A stretch of DNA of 60,330 bases, from contig NZ_FZON01000025.1 of NCBI RefSeq assembly GCF_900188425.1, forward strand, positions 1-60,330, written 5' to 3'. Below, piece by piece: positions 1-7,397 of this stretch. Below the pieces are notes generated by a model that was given only the letters and a program-made list of their open reading frames with translations, ran no database searches and was not told the DNA's origin. The DNA is from Antarctobacter heliothermus (GTDB lineage Bacteria > Pseudomonadota > Alphaproteobacteria > Rhodobacterales > Rhodobacteraceae). The position numbers and the translations under genes are program-made. Within the stretch, counting starts at the first letter, position 1; every line of letters starts with the position of its first letter.

Positions 1-1
1 A

Positions 2-304
2 TGGGATGCCTTCACCGCTTTCCTGGAGGATGGGCGCATCTGCCTGACCAACAATGCCGCCGAACGCGCCCTCAGAGGGATCGCATTGGGAAGAAAGTCG
101 TGGCTTTTTGCCGGATCAGAGCGCGGCGGCGAAAGGGCGGCCTTCATGTATACCCTGATTGTCAGCTGCAAGACGAACGACATCGACCCGCAAGCCTGGA
201 TGGCAGATGTCCTGGCGCGCTTGCCAGACATCACCGTGTCACGCTTGCCTGAATTGCTCCCATGGAACTGGAAGGCCGAGCAGAAAGCTGTCAAGGCCGC
301 GTGA
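2..304 (+). CDS. IS66-family transposase, C-terminal part (runs in from the left edge)
   Basis: The frame is open from the window edge and ends in TGA at 302-304. It reads through LTNNAAERALRGIALGRKSW, GSERGGERAA and a terminal ELLPWNW. These are hallmarks of the IS66 TnpC C-terminal domain, which lies next to the last acidic catalytic residue of the DDE domain. About 100 residues are visible of a protein usually about 500 long, so the N-terminus, the catalytic core and the accessory genes tnpA and tnpB lie outside the window. No frameshift is visible in this part. It cannot be decided here whether the copy is intact or a remnant. Confidence 0.9.
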   Translation, partial: WDAFTAFLEDGRICLTNNAAERALRGIALGRKSWLFAGSERGGERAAFMYTLIVSCKTNDIDPQAWMADVLARLPDITVSRLPELLPWNWKAEQKAVKAA

Positions 305-328
305 CCGCGTCCCTCGCCGGATGCTTAC
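303..328 (+). repeat. Probable right terminal inverted repeat of the IS66 element
   Basis: Immediately after the transposase stop the sequence ends in GCCGGATGCTTAC (316-328). IS66 elements typically begin GTAAGC, so a right end reading GCTTAC is expected at this place. The eight bases that follow (CCAAGTAA) could be half of a target duplication, but the other end of the element is not in the window. Confidence 0.5.
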
Positions 329-390
329 CCAAGTAATTCGGCCACGGTCGAACCGGAATTTGCGCTCTCTCCTCCCGAACAGGGCGCAAT

Positions 391-426
391 GAGATGGGGC
401 AGGGTCTTCGGATCCTGCCCCGTCTT
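391..426. terminator. Strong hairpin with TTCG tetraloop between IS66 end and the next gene
   Basis: GGGGCAGGGTC (396-406) pairs with GATCCTGCCCC (411-421), with one G-T wobble, around a TTCG loop closed by C-G. The stem extends outward through GAGAT/GTCTT to about 16 pairs. The plus strand continues into CGTCTTCGTTTTCG. It lies downstream of both the plus-strand transposase and the minus-strand gene ending at 453, so it may stop transcription from both sides. Confidence 0.6.
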
Positions 427-452
427 CGTTTTCGCTGTGTGTTGACGACGGC

Positions 453-1298
453 CTACTGGCAGCCTCCGGTCACATACCGTCCCACCGCCTCATACAACTC
501 ATATGAGACCTGGCCATCAAGCGGCCCCGCATAGCCCCCCGCTTTGCGGAAGTACTCCTGCCAAGTATACGGGTCCAGCCGGACAGCCGTCATGAGGTCA
601 GCCACAATCTCTGTATCCGGCACGGACTGCCCGCATCGGACGTAGGCGCGGCTCCACAAGCCCCAGGTCACATCGTCCACCGTGGCCTCTGGATGCGCGA
701 TCACGCGAGAGCAGCCAATCGCACGCTCCTGCAAGTCTGATGCGTTGCCGCAAATGTCCCGCACATGATCAAGATCCCAGGGGTCCATTCCCACCGCGCC
801 GTGGCCATTGGCGGCCGGCCCGGAATAGTTGGTGACCCAAGACGTGACCTGATCACCGCAATGCCCAAGGTCGATTGCAAAAACTAGGTCATCCTGTTCA
901 GAGTAGCTGAGGTTGGTCCAGACAAGGTCGCCATAGAGCTGATGCTCACGCCCTGTATGATCCGGGTAGACGCCATAGTCGCAACGGCGCCAGTCGCCGC
1001 TTGGGTCCGGGTCCCAGCCAATCCAGTACCCGCTGAACGGCGTCTGCCCCCGAATGATCGGGTTGTTCGGGTCCAGCATCACATAGATCGCGTCCGGGTC
1101 GACATAGAGGGTCAGCCGCAGCGACCGGATGTCGAGACGCGCGTATTCGGTCCCGGTCCGATCAACCACGTCGCCGACAATTTCGACGTCGCCAAGGTAA
1201 TTGCCGTTCTGATCGTATAGCGGGTTCACTCCATCAGCCACGGCGGGACCGGCACAGGCCAAGCCCACCGCAAGCGCCACGTTTCGCAAAATGCCCAT
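453..1298 (-). CDS. Secreted protein of unknown function with a TPR-like C-terminal part
   Basis: I do not recognise the family. An N-terminal signal peptide is clear (about residues 1-21, ending near GPAVA-DG). The mature protein of about 260 residues is rich in Trp, Tyr and Asp with several Cys, fitting an oxidised periplasmic or extracellular protein. Around residues 180-215 the pattern CGNASDLQERAIGCSRVI resembles the Cys-bounded TPR-like repeats of many rhodobacterial secreted proteins. Close to the C-terminus YAGPLDG resembles a peptidoglycan-binding repeat turn. The ATG at 1298 is preferred; a TTG one codon upstream (1301) is possible. It lies between the IS66 end and another secreted orphan, so it may be accessory. 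Confidence 0.6.
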   Translation of the reverse strand: MGILRNVALAVGLACAGPAVADGVNPLYDQNGNYLGDVEIVGDVVDRTGTEYARLDIRSLRLTLYVDPDAIYVMLDPNNPIIRGQTPFSGYWIGWDPDPSGDWRRCDYGVYPDHTGREHQLYGDLVWTNLSYSEQDDLVFAIDLGHCGDQVTSWVTNYSGPAANGHGAVGMDPWDLDHVRDICGNASDLQERAIGCSRVIAHPEATVDDVTWGLWSRAYVRCGQSVPDTEIVADLMTAVRLDPYTWQEYFRKAGGYAGPLDGQVSYELYEAVGRYVTGGCQ

Positions 1299-1396
1299 CA
1301 AATTGTTCCCATGCTTTCAAACGTCACAAAAACCCGTTCGCTGGCCCGTATCCGCTACGGGCCAGCGGTCCAGAGACGAGTTTCAAGGAGTTCTGA

Positions 1397-1663
1397 CTAT
1401 TCGGCGCGAAGCTCGGCCGTTTCGGGACAATCGTTGCCGCTGTCGTAGCTTGGCAGAATGATCACATAGGCATAGTCGTCCGTTCCATTCGCACGCGGGT
1501 TCGGAATGGCATAAGAGAGACCCCACTGCGCTTCGGGGACGTCCATGCTGCCGCCATCCGCGCCGGTGGACGCGCCAGAGCTATTGTACCAGCAGGTCAA
1601 CGGACTGGCGGAGGCGGCAGAGGCGCAAAGGGTGCAAACAAGCGCAACAACAAATGAACGCAT
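1397..1663 (-). CDS. Small secreted protein, unknown function
   Basis: An 88-residue protein starting MRSFVVALVCTLCASAASAS, a textbook signal peptide with an Ala-x-Ala cleavage site. The mature part of about 68 residues contains two Cys that could form a disulphide and no domain I recognise. The ATG at 1663 is chosen because AAAGGA lies about eight bases before it; a TTG five codons further upstream overlaps that ribosome site. It is on the same strand as the secreted protein at 453-1298, 98 bp upstream of it, and may be co-transcribed with it. Confidence 0.6.
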   Translation of the reverse strand: MRSFVVALVCTLCASAASASPLTCWYNSSGASTGADGGSMDVPEAQWGLSYAIPNPRANGTDDYAYVIILPSYDSGNDCPETAELRAE

Positions 1664-1940
1664 AGGATATCCTTTCAATCTGTCTGATCAGAAAAATAGT
1701 GACCGTCGGACAACCGATGACAGGAGCGGTTTACCCGCGCACACGGTTCCCTTCCCAGCGTCACCGCGCAATGGAATTGTGCCGATGCCTGATGATTTTT
1801 CGCTGAATGCAATCTATGCGATGGTGCGTGACGAGGAAATCCACCTGAGGGCGCACCACGGCCCCCGATCGTTCCACACAGCAGACCATTTGTTTTCGCA
1901 AATCGGGGTCAGCGCGCGGCACCGCGTGCCCGTCTGAAAT
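1664..1940. other. Non-coding stretch with no recognisable content
   Basis: Nearly 280 bp between the divergent side of the small secreted gene and the scoB terminator. Short frames exist on both strands, but none has a ribosome site, a signal peptide or a familiar motif. It presumably carries the promoter for the minus-strand gene that starts at 1663. I could not fix promoter boxes. Confidence 0.3.
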
Positions 1941-1972
1941 CGTGCCCCGAACCCTGTCAGGTCCGGGGCACG
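1941..1972 (-). terminator. Terminator of the scoAB operon
   Basis: CGTGCCCCGAACC (1941-1953) is the exact reverse complement of the right arm at 1960-1972 apart from one G-T position, with a six-base loop. It lies seven bases beyond the scoB stop codon. On the minus strand the stem is followed by ATTTCAGA, a weak T-tract. Confidence 0.7.
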
Positions 1973-1978
1973 GAAGGA

Positions 1979-2602
1979 TCAGACGATGGTCGCCTGGGTC
2001 GCTGCGCGCAGCTCGTCCTCGGTGACGCCCTCGGCGGTCTCGACGATCTTCAGACCGCCCTCGACCACGTCCAGCACGCCAAGGTTGGTGATGATGCGGT
2101 CCACCACGCCTGTGCCGGTCAGCGGCAGGGTACACGCCTTGAGCACCTTGCTGTCGCCGTGCTTGTTAGTGTGGTCCATCACCACGATGACCTTACCGAC
2201 ACCGGCGACAAGATCCATCGCGCCGCCCATGCCCTTGACCAGCTTGCCCGGGATCATCCAGTTCGCAAGGTCGCCGTTTTCGGCCACTTCCATCGCGCCA
2301 AGGATCGCGGCTGCGATCTTGCCGCCGCGGATCATGCCAAAGGACGTCGCGCTGTCAAAATAGGACGTGCGCGCCAGTTCAGTGATCGTCTGTTTGCCAG
2401 CGTTGATCAGGTCGGGGTCTTCGTCCCCTTCGAACGGAAACGGCCCCATGCCCAACATGCCGTTTTCCGACTGAAGGGTGATGTCCTTGTCACCGACATA
2501 GTTGGCCACCAGCGTCGGGATTCCGATGCCAAGGTTCACATACATGCCGTCTTCGAGCTCTTGGGCGGCGCGTGCCGCCATCTGGTTCCGATCCCAAGGC
2601 AT
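1979..2602 (-). CDS. scoB: 3-oxoacid CoA-transferase subunit B
   Basis: Beta subunit of the succinyl-CoA:3-ketoacid CoA-transferase, which moves CoA between succinyl-CoA and acetoacetate in ketone body, poly-hydroxybutyrate or branched-chain acid catabolism in the cytoplasm. The 207-residue length is normal. [12 protein letters not shown] near the N-terminus and SENGMLGMG around residues 45-53 are diagnostic; Glu46 of this SENG motif aligns with the glutamate that forms the covalent glutamyl-CoA intermediate. Its ATG overlaps the last base of the scoA stop codon (TAATG), so the subunits are translationally coupled. AtoA of the acetate CoA-transferase is related, but the sequence reads as the ScoB type. 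Confidence 0.93.
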   Translation of the reverse strand: MPWDRNQMAARAAQELEDGMYVNLGIGIPTLVANYVGDKDITLQSENGMLGMGPFPFEGDEDPDLINAGKQTITELARTSYFDSATSFGMIRGGKIAAAILGAMEVAENGDLANWMIPGKLVKGMGGAMDLVAGVGKVIVVMDHTNKHGDSKVLKACTLPLTGTGVVDRIITNLGVLDVVEGGLKIVETAEGVTEDELRAATQATIV

Positions 2603-3306
2603 TATGCTTCCTCCCGCTTGCGAACGGTCCGCTGTTCGATCCGCTTTTCGTGGTCCCCCTGGATGATCCGGTGAACATAGATCCCCGGCAGGTGGATGTG
2701 GTCGGGATCAAGCGAGCCGCGCTCTACAATCTCTTCGACCTCGACGACGCAGACCTTGCCGCACATGGCCGCCGGCGGGTTGAAGTTGCGCGCCGTCTTG
2801 CGGAACACCAGGTTGCCGGTGTCGTCCGCCTTCCAGGCCTTGACGATGGCGAGATCGGCAAAGATGCCTTCTTCGAGGATATAATCCTCTCCGTTGAAGG
2901 TTTTGACTTCTTTGCCTTCGGCGATCTGGGTGCCGACGCCGGTCTTGGTGTAAAAGCCCGGAATGCCGCAGCCAGCGGCGCGCATCCGCTCTGCCAGCGT
3001 GCCTTGCGGGTTGAACTCCAACTCCAGCTCCCCTGACAGGTACTGGCGCATGAACTCGGCGTTCTCACCAACATAAGAAGACATCATCTTCTTGACCTGC
3101 TTCGTTTCAAGCAGCTTGCCCAGGCCGAAACCATCGACCCCGGCGTTGTTCGACGCAACGGTCAGGTCCTTGACGCCACTCTCGACCAGCGCGTCGATCA
3201 GCAATTCCGGAATGCCGCAAAGGCCAAAGCCGCCCGAAGCGATGAGCATGCCGTCAAACAGCACCCCATCCAATGCCTCGGCAGCCGTGCCGTAGACCTT
3301 TTTCAT
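2602..3306 (-). CDS. scoA: 3-oxoacid CoA-transferase subunit A
   Basis: Alpha subunit partner of scoB, 234 residues, supplying the CoA-binding half of the heterodimer. The Gly-rich segment [11 protein letters not shown] (residues 24-34) and the later GxPAFYT-like loop ([13 protein letters not shown]) are typical of the family. The ATG at 3306 is chosen over an upstream in-frame codon because AGGGGAG sits eight bases before it and the protein then begins MKKVYG, the usual start. The ribosome site is buried in a predicted RNA hairpin (3308-3343), described separately. It is followed directly by scoB and a terminator; a perfect palindrome lies about 75 bp upstream. Confidence 0.93.
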   Translation of the reverse strand: MKKVYGTAAEALDGVLFDGMLIASGGFGLCGIPELLIDALVESGVKDLTVASNNAGVDGFGLGKLLETKQVKKMMSSYVGENAEFMRQYLSGELELEFNPQGTLAERMRAAGCGIPGFYTKTGVGTQIAEGKEVKTFNGEDYILEEGIFADLAIVKAWKADDTGNLVFRKTARNFNPPAAMCGKVCVVEVEEIVERGSLDPDHIHLPGIYVHRIIQGDHEKRIEQRTVRKREEA

Positions 3307-3307
3307 G

Positions 3308-3343
3308 GAAAACTCCCCTGTTTTCTGGATCAGGAGAGTTTTC
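3308..3343 (-). promoter_or_regulatory. RNA hairpin that sequesters the scoA Shine-Dalgarno
   Basis: On the transcript GAAAACUCUCCUG (3343-3331) pairs base for base with CAGGGGAGUUUUC (3320-3308), giving 13 pairs with one U-G wobble and a ten-base loop. The stem contains the whole AGGGGAG ribosome site and ends one base before the AUG at 3306. On the opposite DNA strand the wobble would be a C-A mismatch, so the structure is best as sense RNA. It suggests translational control, but an operator for a dimeric repressor is an alternative. Confidence 0.6.
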
Positions 3344-3377
3344 GCTGCCCCGCAGCGGGATGTCAACGCACCTCCGG

Positions 3378-3395
3378 GATGTGAGCGCTCACATC
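3378..3395. promoter_or_regulatory. Perfect 18-bp palindrome, lac-operator-like
   Basis: GATGTGAGCGCTCACATC is a perfect palindrome whose 14-bp core TGTGAGCGCTCACA equals the centre of the idealised symmetric lac operator. It overlaps the stop codon of the L,D-transpeptidase gene and lies 72 bp before scoA. An operator for a LacI- or GntR-type repressor of scoAB is the natural guess. The stem of a T-less terminator for the gene upstream is the alternative. Confidence 0.5.
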
Positions 3396-3960
3396 AGATC
3401 AGCCGCACCTGCGTGCCGATTGGTGTGATCTCGAACAATTCGGCGATCTTTTCATTGTACAGCCCGATACACCCATCCGAGGAAGGACGTCCAATTTTGC
3501 GCGTGTCGTGGGTGCCGTGGATCAGATACGCGGGCCAATCGAAATACAGCGCGTGGGTACCCAGCGGATTGTCCGGTGCGCCGCCTTCGACGGGTCGCCA
3601 ATCGGGGAACCGCTCCATCTGCGAGGCTGTCGGCGTCCACGACGGGCCCACCTTCTTGCGCACGATCTTGGTATAGCCGCGCTTGGTCAGCTCGTCCGTC
3701 TTGGGTACAGAAGTCGGGTAAACGCGATAGTCGCTGCCGTCGGCGTTCCAGTAGTGCAACGCGCGGCTGGTGGTGTCGCAGACAATGCAGCCTACGCCCA
3801 ATTCATCAAAATGGTCCCGCCAGTCCTGACTGGCGAAGCTGGACACATTCCGGCGGGCGCCGGCCATTTCGGATCTCTGTTGCGCGCGGACTTGCGCCGG
3901 AACGATCAGGGACGCCCCGCCTGCAAGCAGCAGGCCGCGTCTGGAAATTCTTCCTGTCAT
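3394..3960 (-). CDS. L,D-transpeptidase (YkuD domain), exported
   Basis: Cross-links or trims peptidoglycan, or anchors proteins to it, in the periplasm. The 188-residue protein begins with SRRGLLLAGGASLIVPAQ, a twin-arginine-like signal. The YkuD domain covers about residues 55-188, with His148 in HGTHDTR and the catalytic Cys164 in SSDGCIGLYN. Most family members read SHGCIR at this place, so the His-to-Asp and Arg-to-Gly changes are noteworthy, although the Cys and the upstream His are kept. The ATG at 3960 follows a GAGG ribosome site; longer in-frame starts would put charged residues before the signal. The gene precedes scoAB on the same strand but is probably an independent unit. Confidence 0.88.
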   Translation of the reverse strand: MTGRISRRGLLLAGGASLIVPAQVRAQQRSEMAGARRNVSSFASQDWRDHFDELGVGCIVCDTTSRALHYWNADGSDYRVYPTSVPKTDELTKRGYTKIVRKKVGPSWTPTASQMERFPDWRPVEGGAPDNPLGTHALYFDWPAYLIHGTHDTRKIGRPSSDGCIGLYNEKIAELFEITPIGTQVRLI

Positions 3961-4049
3961 GATGCCCTCTTTGCCTGTTTCAGGCAAAAGATACATCTCG
4001 CTGCGGCGCGGCACCAATCACATGTTATTTACAGGATGTGTGCAGAGAC

Positions 4050-6770
4050 TCAGTCCGCGTCGTCCGCGGCCTTTTTCGGCGCGGCCTTCTTTGCCGCCGG
4101 CTTCTTGGCGGGCGTTTTCTTGGCGGGCGTTTTCTTGGCGGGTGTCTTTTTGGCAGCGGGTTTCTTGGCAGCAGGCTTCTTCTTGCCGCCCTTCGAAGCC
4201 TTTTCGTTGACCAGCGCCACCGCCGTCTCCAACGTCAAGTCCTTGGGGTCCACATCCTTGGGCAGGGTCGCATTGACCTTTTCCCACTTGATGTAAGGCC
4301 CATAGCGTCCCTCCATCACCGACATTTTGCCGCCATCGGGGTGCTCCCCCATCTCGCGCAGCGCCTTGGCAGCCTGGCGTCCACGCCCCGGATTGGCGCG
4401 TTTGTGTGCCAATAGCTCGACCGCGTGGTTCATGCCGATTTCGAAAACCTCCTGAAATTCCTTGAGGTTGACGTAGATGGGTTTTTCCTCATCCGGCAAC
4501 TGGTGCATGATATAGGGACCAAACCGGCCAAGGTTGGCGCTGACAACGCCGCCGTCCGGGTGCATCCCGACTTCACGCGGCATGGTCAGCAGCGTCAGCG
4601 CCTTTTCCAGCGTCATATCCGCTGGATCCCAGCCGGGCAGATAGCTGCCCTTGGCCTTGGGCAGCGATGCGCGTGGCGGTTTCTTGTTCTCGGGCGTGGG
4701 TTCGCCGCGCTGAACATAGGGGCCAAAACGCCCGGCCTTGAGCCAGATCTCATCGCCCGCATCCTGCCCCAACAGCTTTTCTTCGCCATCGGCGCCCTCA
4801 CCCGCGATAGGGCGGGTGTATGTGCATTCGGGATAGTTGCCACAGCCGACAAAGCCGCCGGTGCGGGACGTCTTGAGGTGCAATTGCCCCTGACCGCATT
4901 TCGGGCAGATGCGCGGATCGCTGCCATCCTCCCGCGGTGGGTACAGTTGCGGGGCCAACGCCTCGTCCAGGATATCCAAAACTTCGGAGATCCGCAGGTC
5001 AGAGGTTTCGGCAATTGCCACGCTGAAATCGCGCCAGAACTTGGCCAGCAGTTCCTTGTAATCGCTGTCGCCCGCGCTGACCTGATCCAGTTCGTTTTCC
5101 AGAGCGGCGGTGAAATCATATTCCACATAGCGCTTGAAGAAGTTCAGCAGGAAGATCGTCACGATCCGGCCCTTGTCCTCGGGGAACAGGCGGTTCTGCT
5201 CCTTGCGGACGTATTCGCGGTCCTGAATCGTGGTGATGACCGATGCATAGGTCGAGGGCCGACCGATGCCCAGTTCTTCCATCTTTTTGACCAGCGTTGC
5301 CTCGGTGTAGCGCGGCGGCGGGTTGGTAAAGCTTTGCGTGGCCAGTGTCGCGCCGTCGCCGGACATGACAGCGGGCAAACCGCGCTCTGTGCCCTTTTCC
5401 ATCGCCTTGGCGTGGTCGGATTTTAGGCTGCCCGTCGAGAATTTGGCGGGCTCGCCCTGCATGATTTGCGGCAAACGCTTGTCGTCGTCTTCGACCGGCT
5501 CGTCGCGGCCTTCTTCGTAGACCTTGAGAAAACCATCGAACAGAACAACCTGCCCGGTCGCGCGCAGGCCGACCTGACCATCGTCGCTGCTGATCTCGAC
5601 CGTGGTGCGTTCCAGCCGTGCGCCTTCCATCTGGGCCGCCAGGGTGCGTTTCCAGATCAGGTCGTACAGCTTACGCTGGTCGGGTTCCGCCAATCGCAGC
5701 GCCTCTGCGTCCTTGGTCATATCGGTCGGGCGGATACACTCGTGCGCTTCCTGCGCGTTCTTGGCCTTGTTTTTATAGATGCGCGGGCTGCTCGGCACAT
5801 ATTCCTTGCCAAACCGATCCTGAATGGCGGCGCGGCATTCCTGCACCGCCTCAGGCGCCATATCGATGCCGTCGGTCCGCATGTAGGTGATGTAGCCTGC
5901 TTCGTACAATCGTTGCGCCGTGTTCATCGTCGCTTTGGCGCCCATGCCGAACTTGCGGCTGGCCTCTTGCTGCAGGGTCGAGGTCATGAAGGGTGCGGAA
6001 GGGTTGCGCGAAGCTGGTTTTGCCTCAACGCTCATCACTTTCAGCGCGCGTTTTTCAATCGCGCTTACCGCCATTTCGGCCTTGGTCACATTGGCAATGT
6101 CGTAGCGGTCCAGCTTTTTGCCAGCAAGATTGACCAGCCGCGCCTCAAATTCCTGCCCGCGCGGCGTGGTCAGCGCCGCGCGCACTTGCCAGTATTCGCG
6201 GGCATTGAACGCCTCGATTTCCTGTTCACGCTCGACAATCAGACGCAGGCAGACCGACTGCACCCGCCCGGCAGACCGCGCGCCCGGCAGCTTGCGCCAC
6301 AGCACCGGCGACAGATTGAACCCCACAAGATAATCCAACGCCCGGCGAGCCAGATAAGCCTCGACCAGCGGCGCGTCAATGTCGCGCGGGTTCTTCATCG
6401 CCTCGGTCACTGCGGCCTTGGTGATCGCGTTGAACGTCACCCGCTCCACTTTGGTGGATTTCTTGATCGAACGGCGTTTTGTCAACGCCTCCTTGAGGTG
6501 CCAACTGATCGCCTCGCCTTCGCGGTCGGGGTCAGTTGCGAGGATCAGTTCGTCGTCGGATTTCAGCGCTTCGGCGATGGCGGCAACGTGTTTCCGCGAA
6601 TCGTTCGCGATCTCCCAGGTCATCGCAAAATCATCCTCGGGATCGACCGAACCATTCTTGGCAGGCAGGTCACGCACATGGCCGTAGGATGCCAGAACCG
6701 TGTAGTCGGAACCCAGATATTTGTTGATTGTCTTGGCCTTGGCCGGAGATTCGACGACAACGACGGGCAT
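4050..6770 (-). CDS. topA: DNA topoisomerase I (type IA)
   Basis: Relaxes negative supercoils through a transient 5'-phosphotyrosyl bond. The 906-residue protein has the Toprim domain at the N-terminus (Glu7 in VVESPAKA, Asp80 and Asp82 in ATDPDREGE). The active-site Tyr296 is in GYITYMRTD. One four-Cys zinc ribbon (CPKC...CGNYPEC) lies about residue 620, followed by several C-terminal repeat units with GRFGPY or GRYGPY. The last 45 residues are a Lys-Ala-Pro tail (units of KKTPA and KKPAA) that probably binds DNA non-specifically. Start codon and length fit the family. It is not coupled to the flanking genes. Confidence 0.97.
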   Translation of the reverse strand: MPVVVVESPAKAKTINKYLGSDYTVLASYGHVRDLPAKNGSVDPEDDFAMTWEIANDSRKHVAAIAEALKSDDELILATDPDREGEAISWHLKEALTKRRSIKKSTKVERVTFNAITKAAVTEAMKNPRDIDAPLVEAYLARRALDYLVGFNLSPVLWRKLPGARSAGRVQSVCLRLIVEREQEIEAFNAREYWQVRAALTTPRGQEFEARLVNLAGKKLDRYDIANVTKAEMAVSAIEKRALKVMSVEAKPASRNPSAPFMTSTLQQEASRKFGMGAKATMNTAQRLYEAGYITYMRTDGIDMAPEAVQECRAAIQDRFGKEYVPSSPRIYKNKAKNAQEAHECIRPTDMTKDAEALRLAEPDQRKLYDLIWKRTLAAQMEGARLERTTVEISSDDGQVGLRATGQVVLFDGFLKVYEEGRDEPVEDDDKRLPQIMQGEPAKFSTGSLKSDHAKAMEKGTERGLPAVMSGDGATLATQSFTNPPPRYTEATLVKKMEELGIGRPSTYASVITTIQDREYVRKEQNRLFPEDKGRIVTIFLLNFFKRYVEYDFTAALENELDQVSAGDSDYKELLAKFWRDFSVAIAETSDLRISEVLDILDEALAPQLYPPREDGSDPRICPKCGQGQLHLKTSRTGGFVGCGNYPECTYTRPIAGEGADGEEKLLGQDAGDEIWLKAGRFGPYVQRGEPTPENKKPPRASLPKAKGSYLPGWDPADMTLEKALTLLTMPREVGMHPDGGVVSANLGRFGPYIMHQLPDEEKPIYVNLKEFQEVFEIGMNHAVELLAHKRANPGRGRQAAKALREMGEHPDGGKMSVMEGRYGPYIKWEKVNATLPKDVDPKDLTLETAVALVNEKASKGGKKKPAAKKPAAKKTPAKKTPAKKTPAKKPAAKKAAPKKAADDAD
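4101..4192 (-). repeat. 15-bp coding minisatellite in the 3' end of topA
   Basis: Near-identical 15-base units (plus strand TTCTTGGCGGGCGTT and variants) follow each other, encoding the repeated KKTPA and KKPAA of the topoisomerase tail. Units at the centre are identical while those at the edges have drifted, as expected for copy number change by slippage. Confidence 0.7.
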
Positions 6771-6956
6771 GGGACTCTGCTTTCTCGCGAATAAATTCTA
6801 TGGCCTTGCGGGGGCCTTGTCTGGTGCCGCGTATGGCGGCGCAACATGTGGGGTGCAAGGCCGATTTGTCAATCAACGGGGATGGGGCGCACCTGATCAG
6901 GCTTCTCGAAAGGCGAGTTCTGCGCTTAGTATCAGGGCATTCCGAGGAGGATTGCC

Positions 6957-7391
6957 ATGTTCCGAATTGCCATGACGCTGGCTGCTGCCGCTCTGACCCT
7001 TACGCCGTTGTGCGCCGCGGCGTGGGAGACGCCGCAGCGCGGGTCCGACCTGCGAACGCATTTGATGGATGCGATGCGACCACACGCCGAGTGGGTCCTT
7101 GGCGCGCCCGTTGCCTTTGTCGTGTCCGACCTGCGAGTCGATGGCAACGTGGCCTTTGCCAGCCTGCATCCGGTGCGGCCCGGCGGGCGCGAGATCACTG
7201 CAAGCGAAATCCCGCAGCGCCCCGGCTGGGACAATCCGTTCGACTGGGACGGCGTCGATATTCAGACCCTCTACCTGCGGTCCGGCGACACATGGGTTGC
7301 GGTCCATCATGCGATGGGTGCCACCGATGTCTGGTGGGCGGATCCCCAGTTCTGCCCGACATGGGGCGCAGTGATTCCGGAGGTCTGCTGA
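6957..7391 (+). CDS. Secreted protein of unknown function
   Basis: A 144-residue protein with a clear signal peptide (about residues 1-21, ending CAAAWE). The mature part contains DLRVDGNVAFASLHPVRPGG and later IQTLYLRSGDTWVAVHHAMG. This fold-like pattern (a small beta domain reporting on an exported target) occurs in uncharacterised rhodobacterial proteins, but I cannot name a family. GAGGAGG lies six bases before the ATG, one of the strongest ribosome sites in the window. It converges on dprA with only six bases between the stop codons. Confidence 0.7.
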   Translation: MFRIAMTLAAAALTLTPLCAAAWETPQRGSDLRTHLMDAMRPHAEWVLGAPVAFVVSDLRVDGNVAFASLHPVRPGGREITASEIPQRPGWDNPFDWDGVDIQTLYLRSGDTWVAVHHAMGATDVWWADPQFCPTWGAVIPEVC

Positions 7392-7397
7392 CCCCGG

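Noticed and set aside
1545-1937. 130-codon plus-strand frame across the small secreted gene and the next gap
   Set aside because: Half is antisense to a gene with signal peptide and the rest has no recognisable motif or ribosome site.
5466-6794. 442-codon plus-strand frame opposite topA
   Set aside because: It is the complement of topoisomerase coding sequence; composition is Arg/Gln/His-rich with no motif and no ribosome site.
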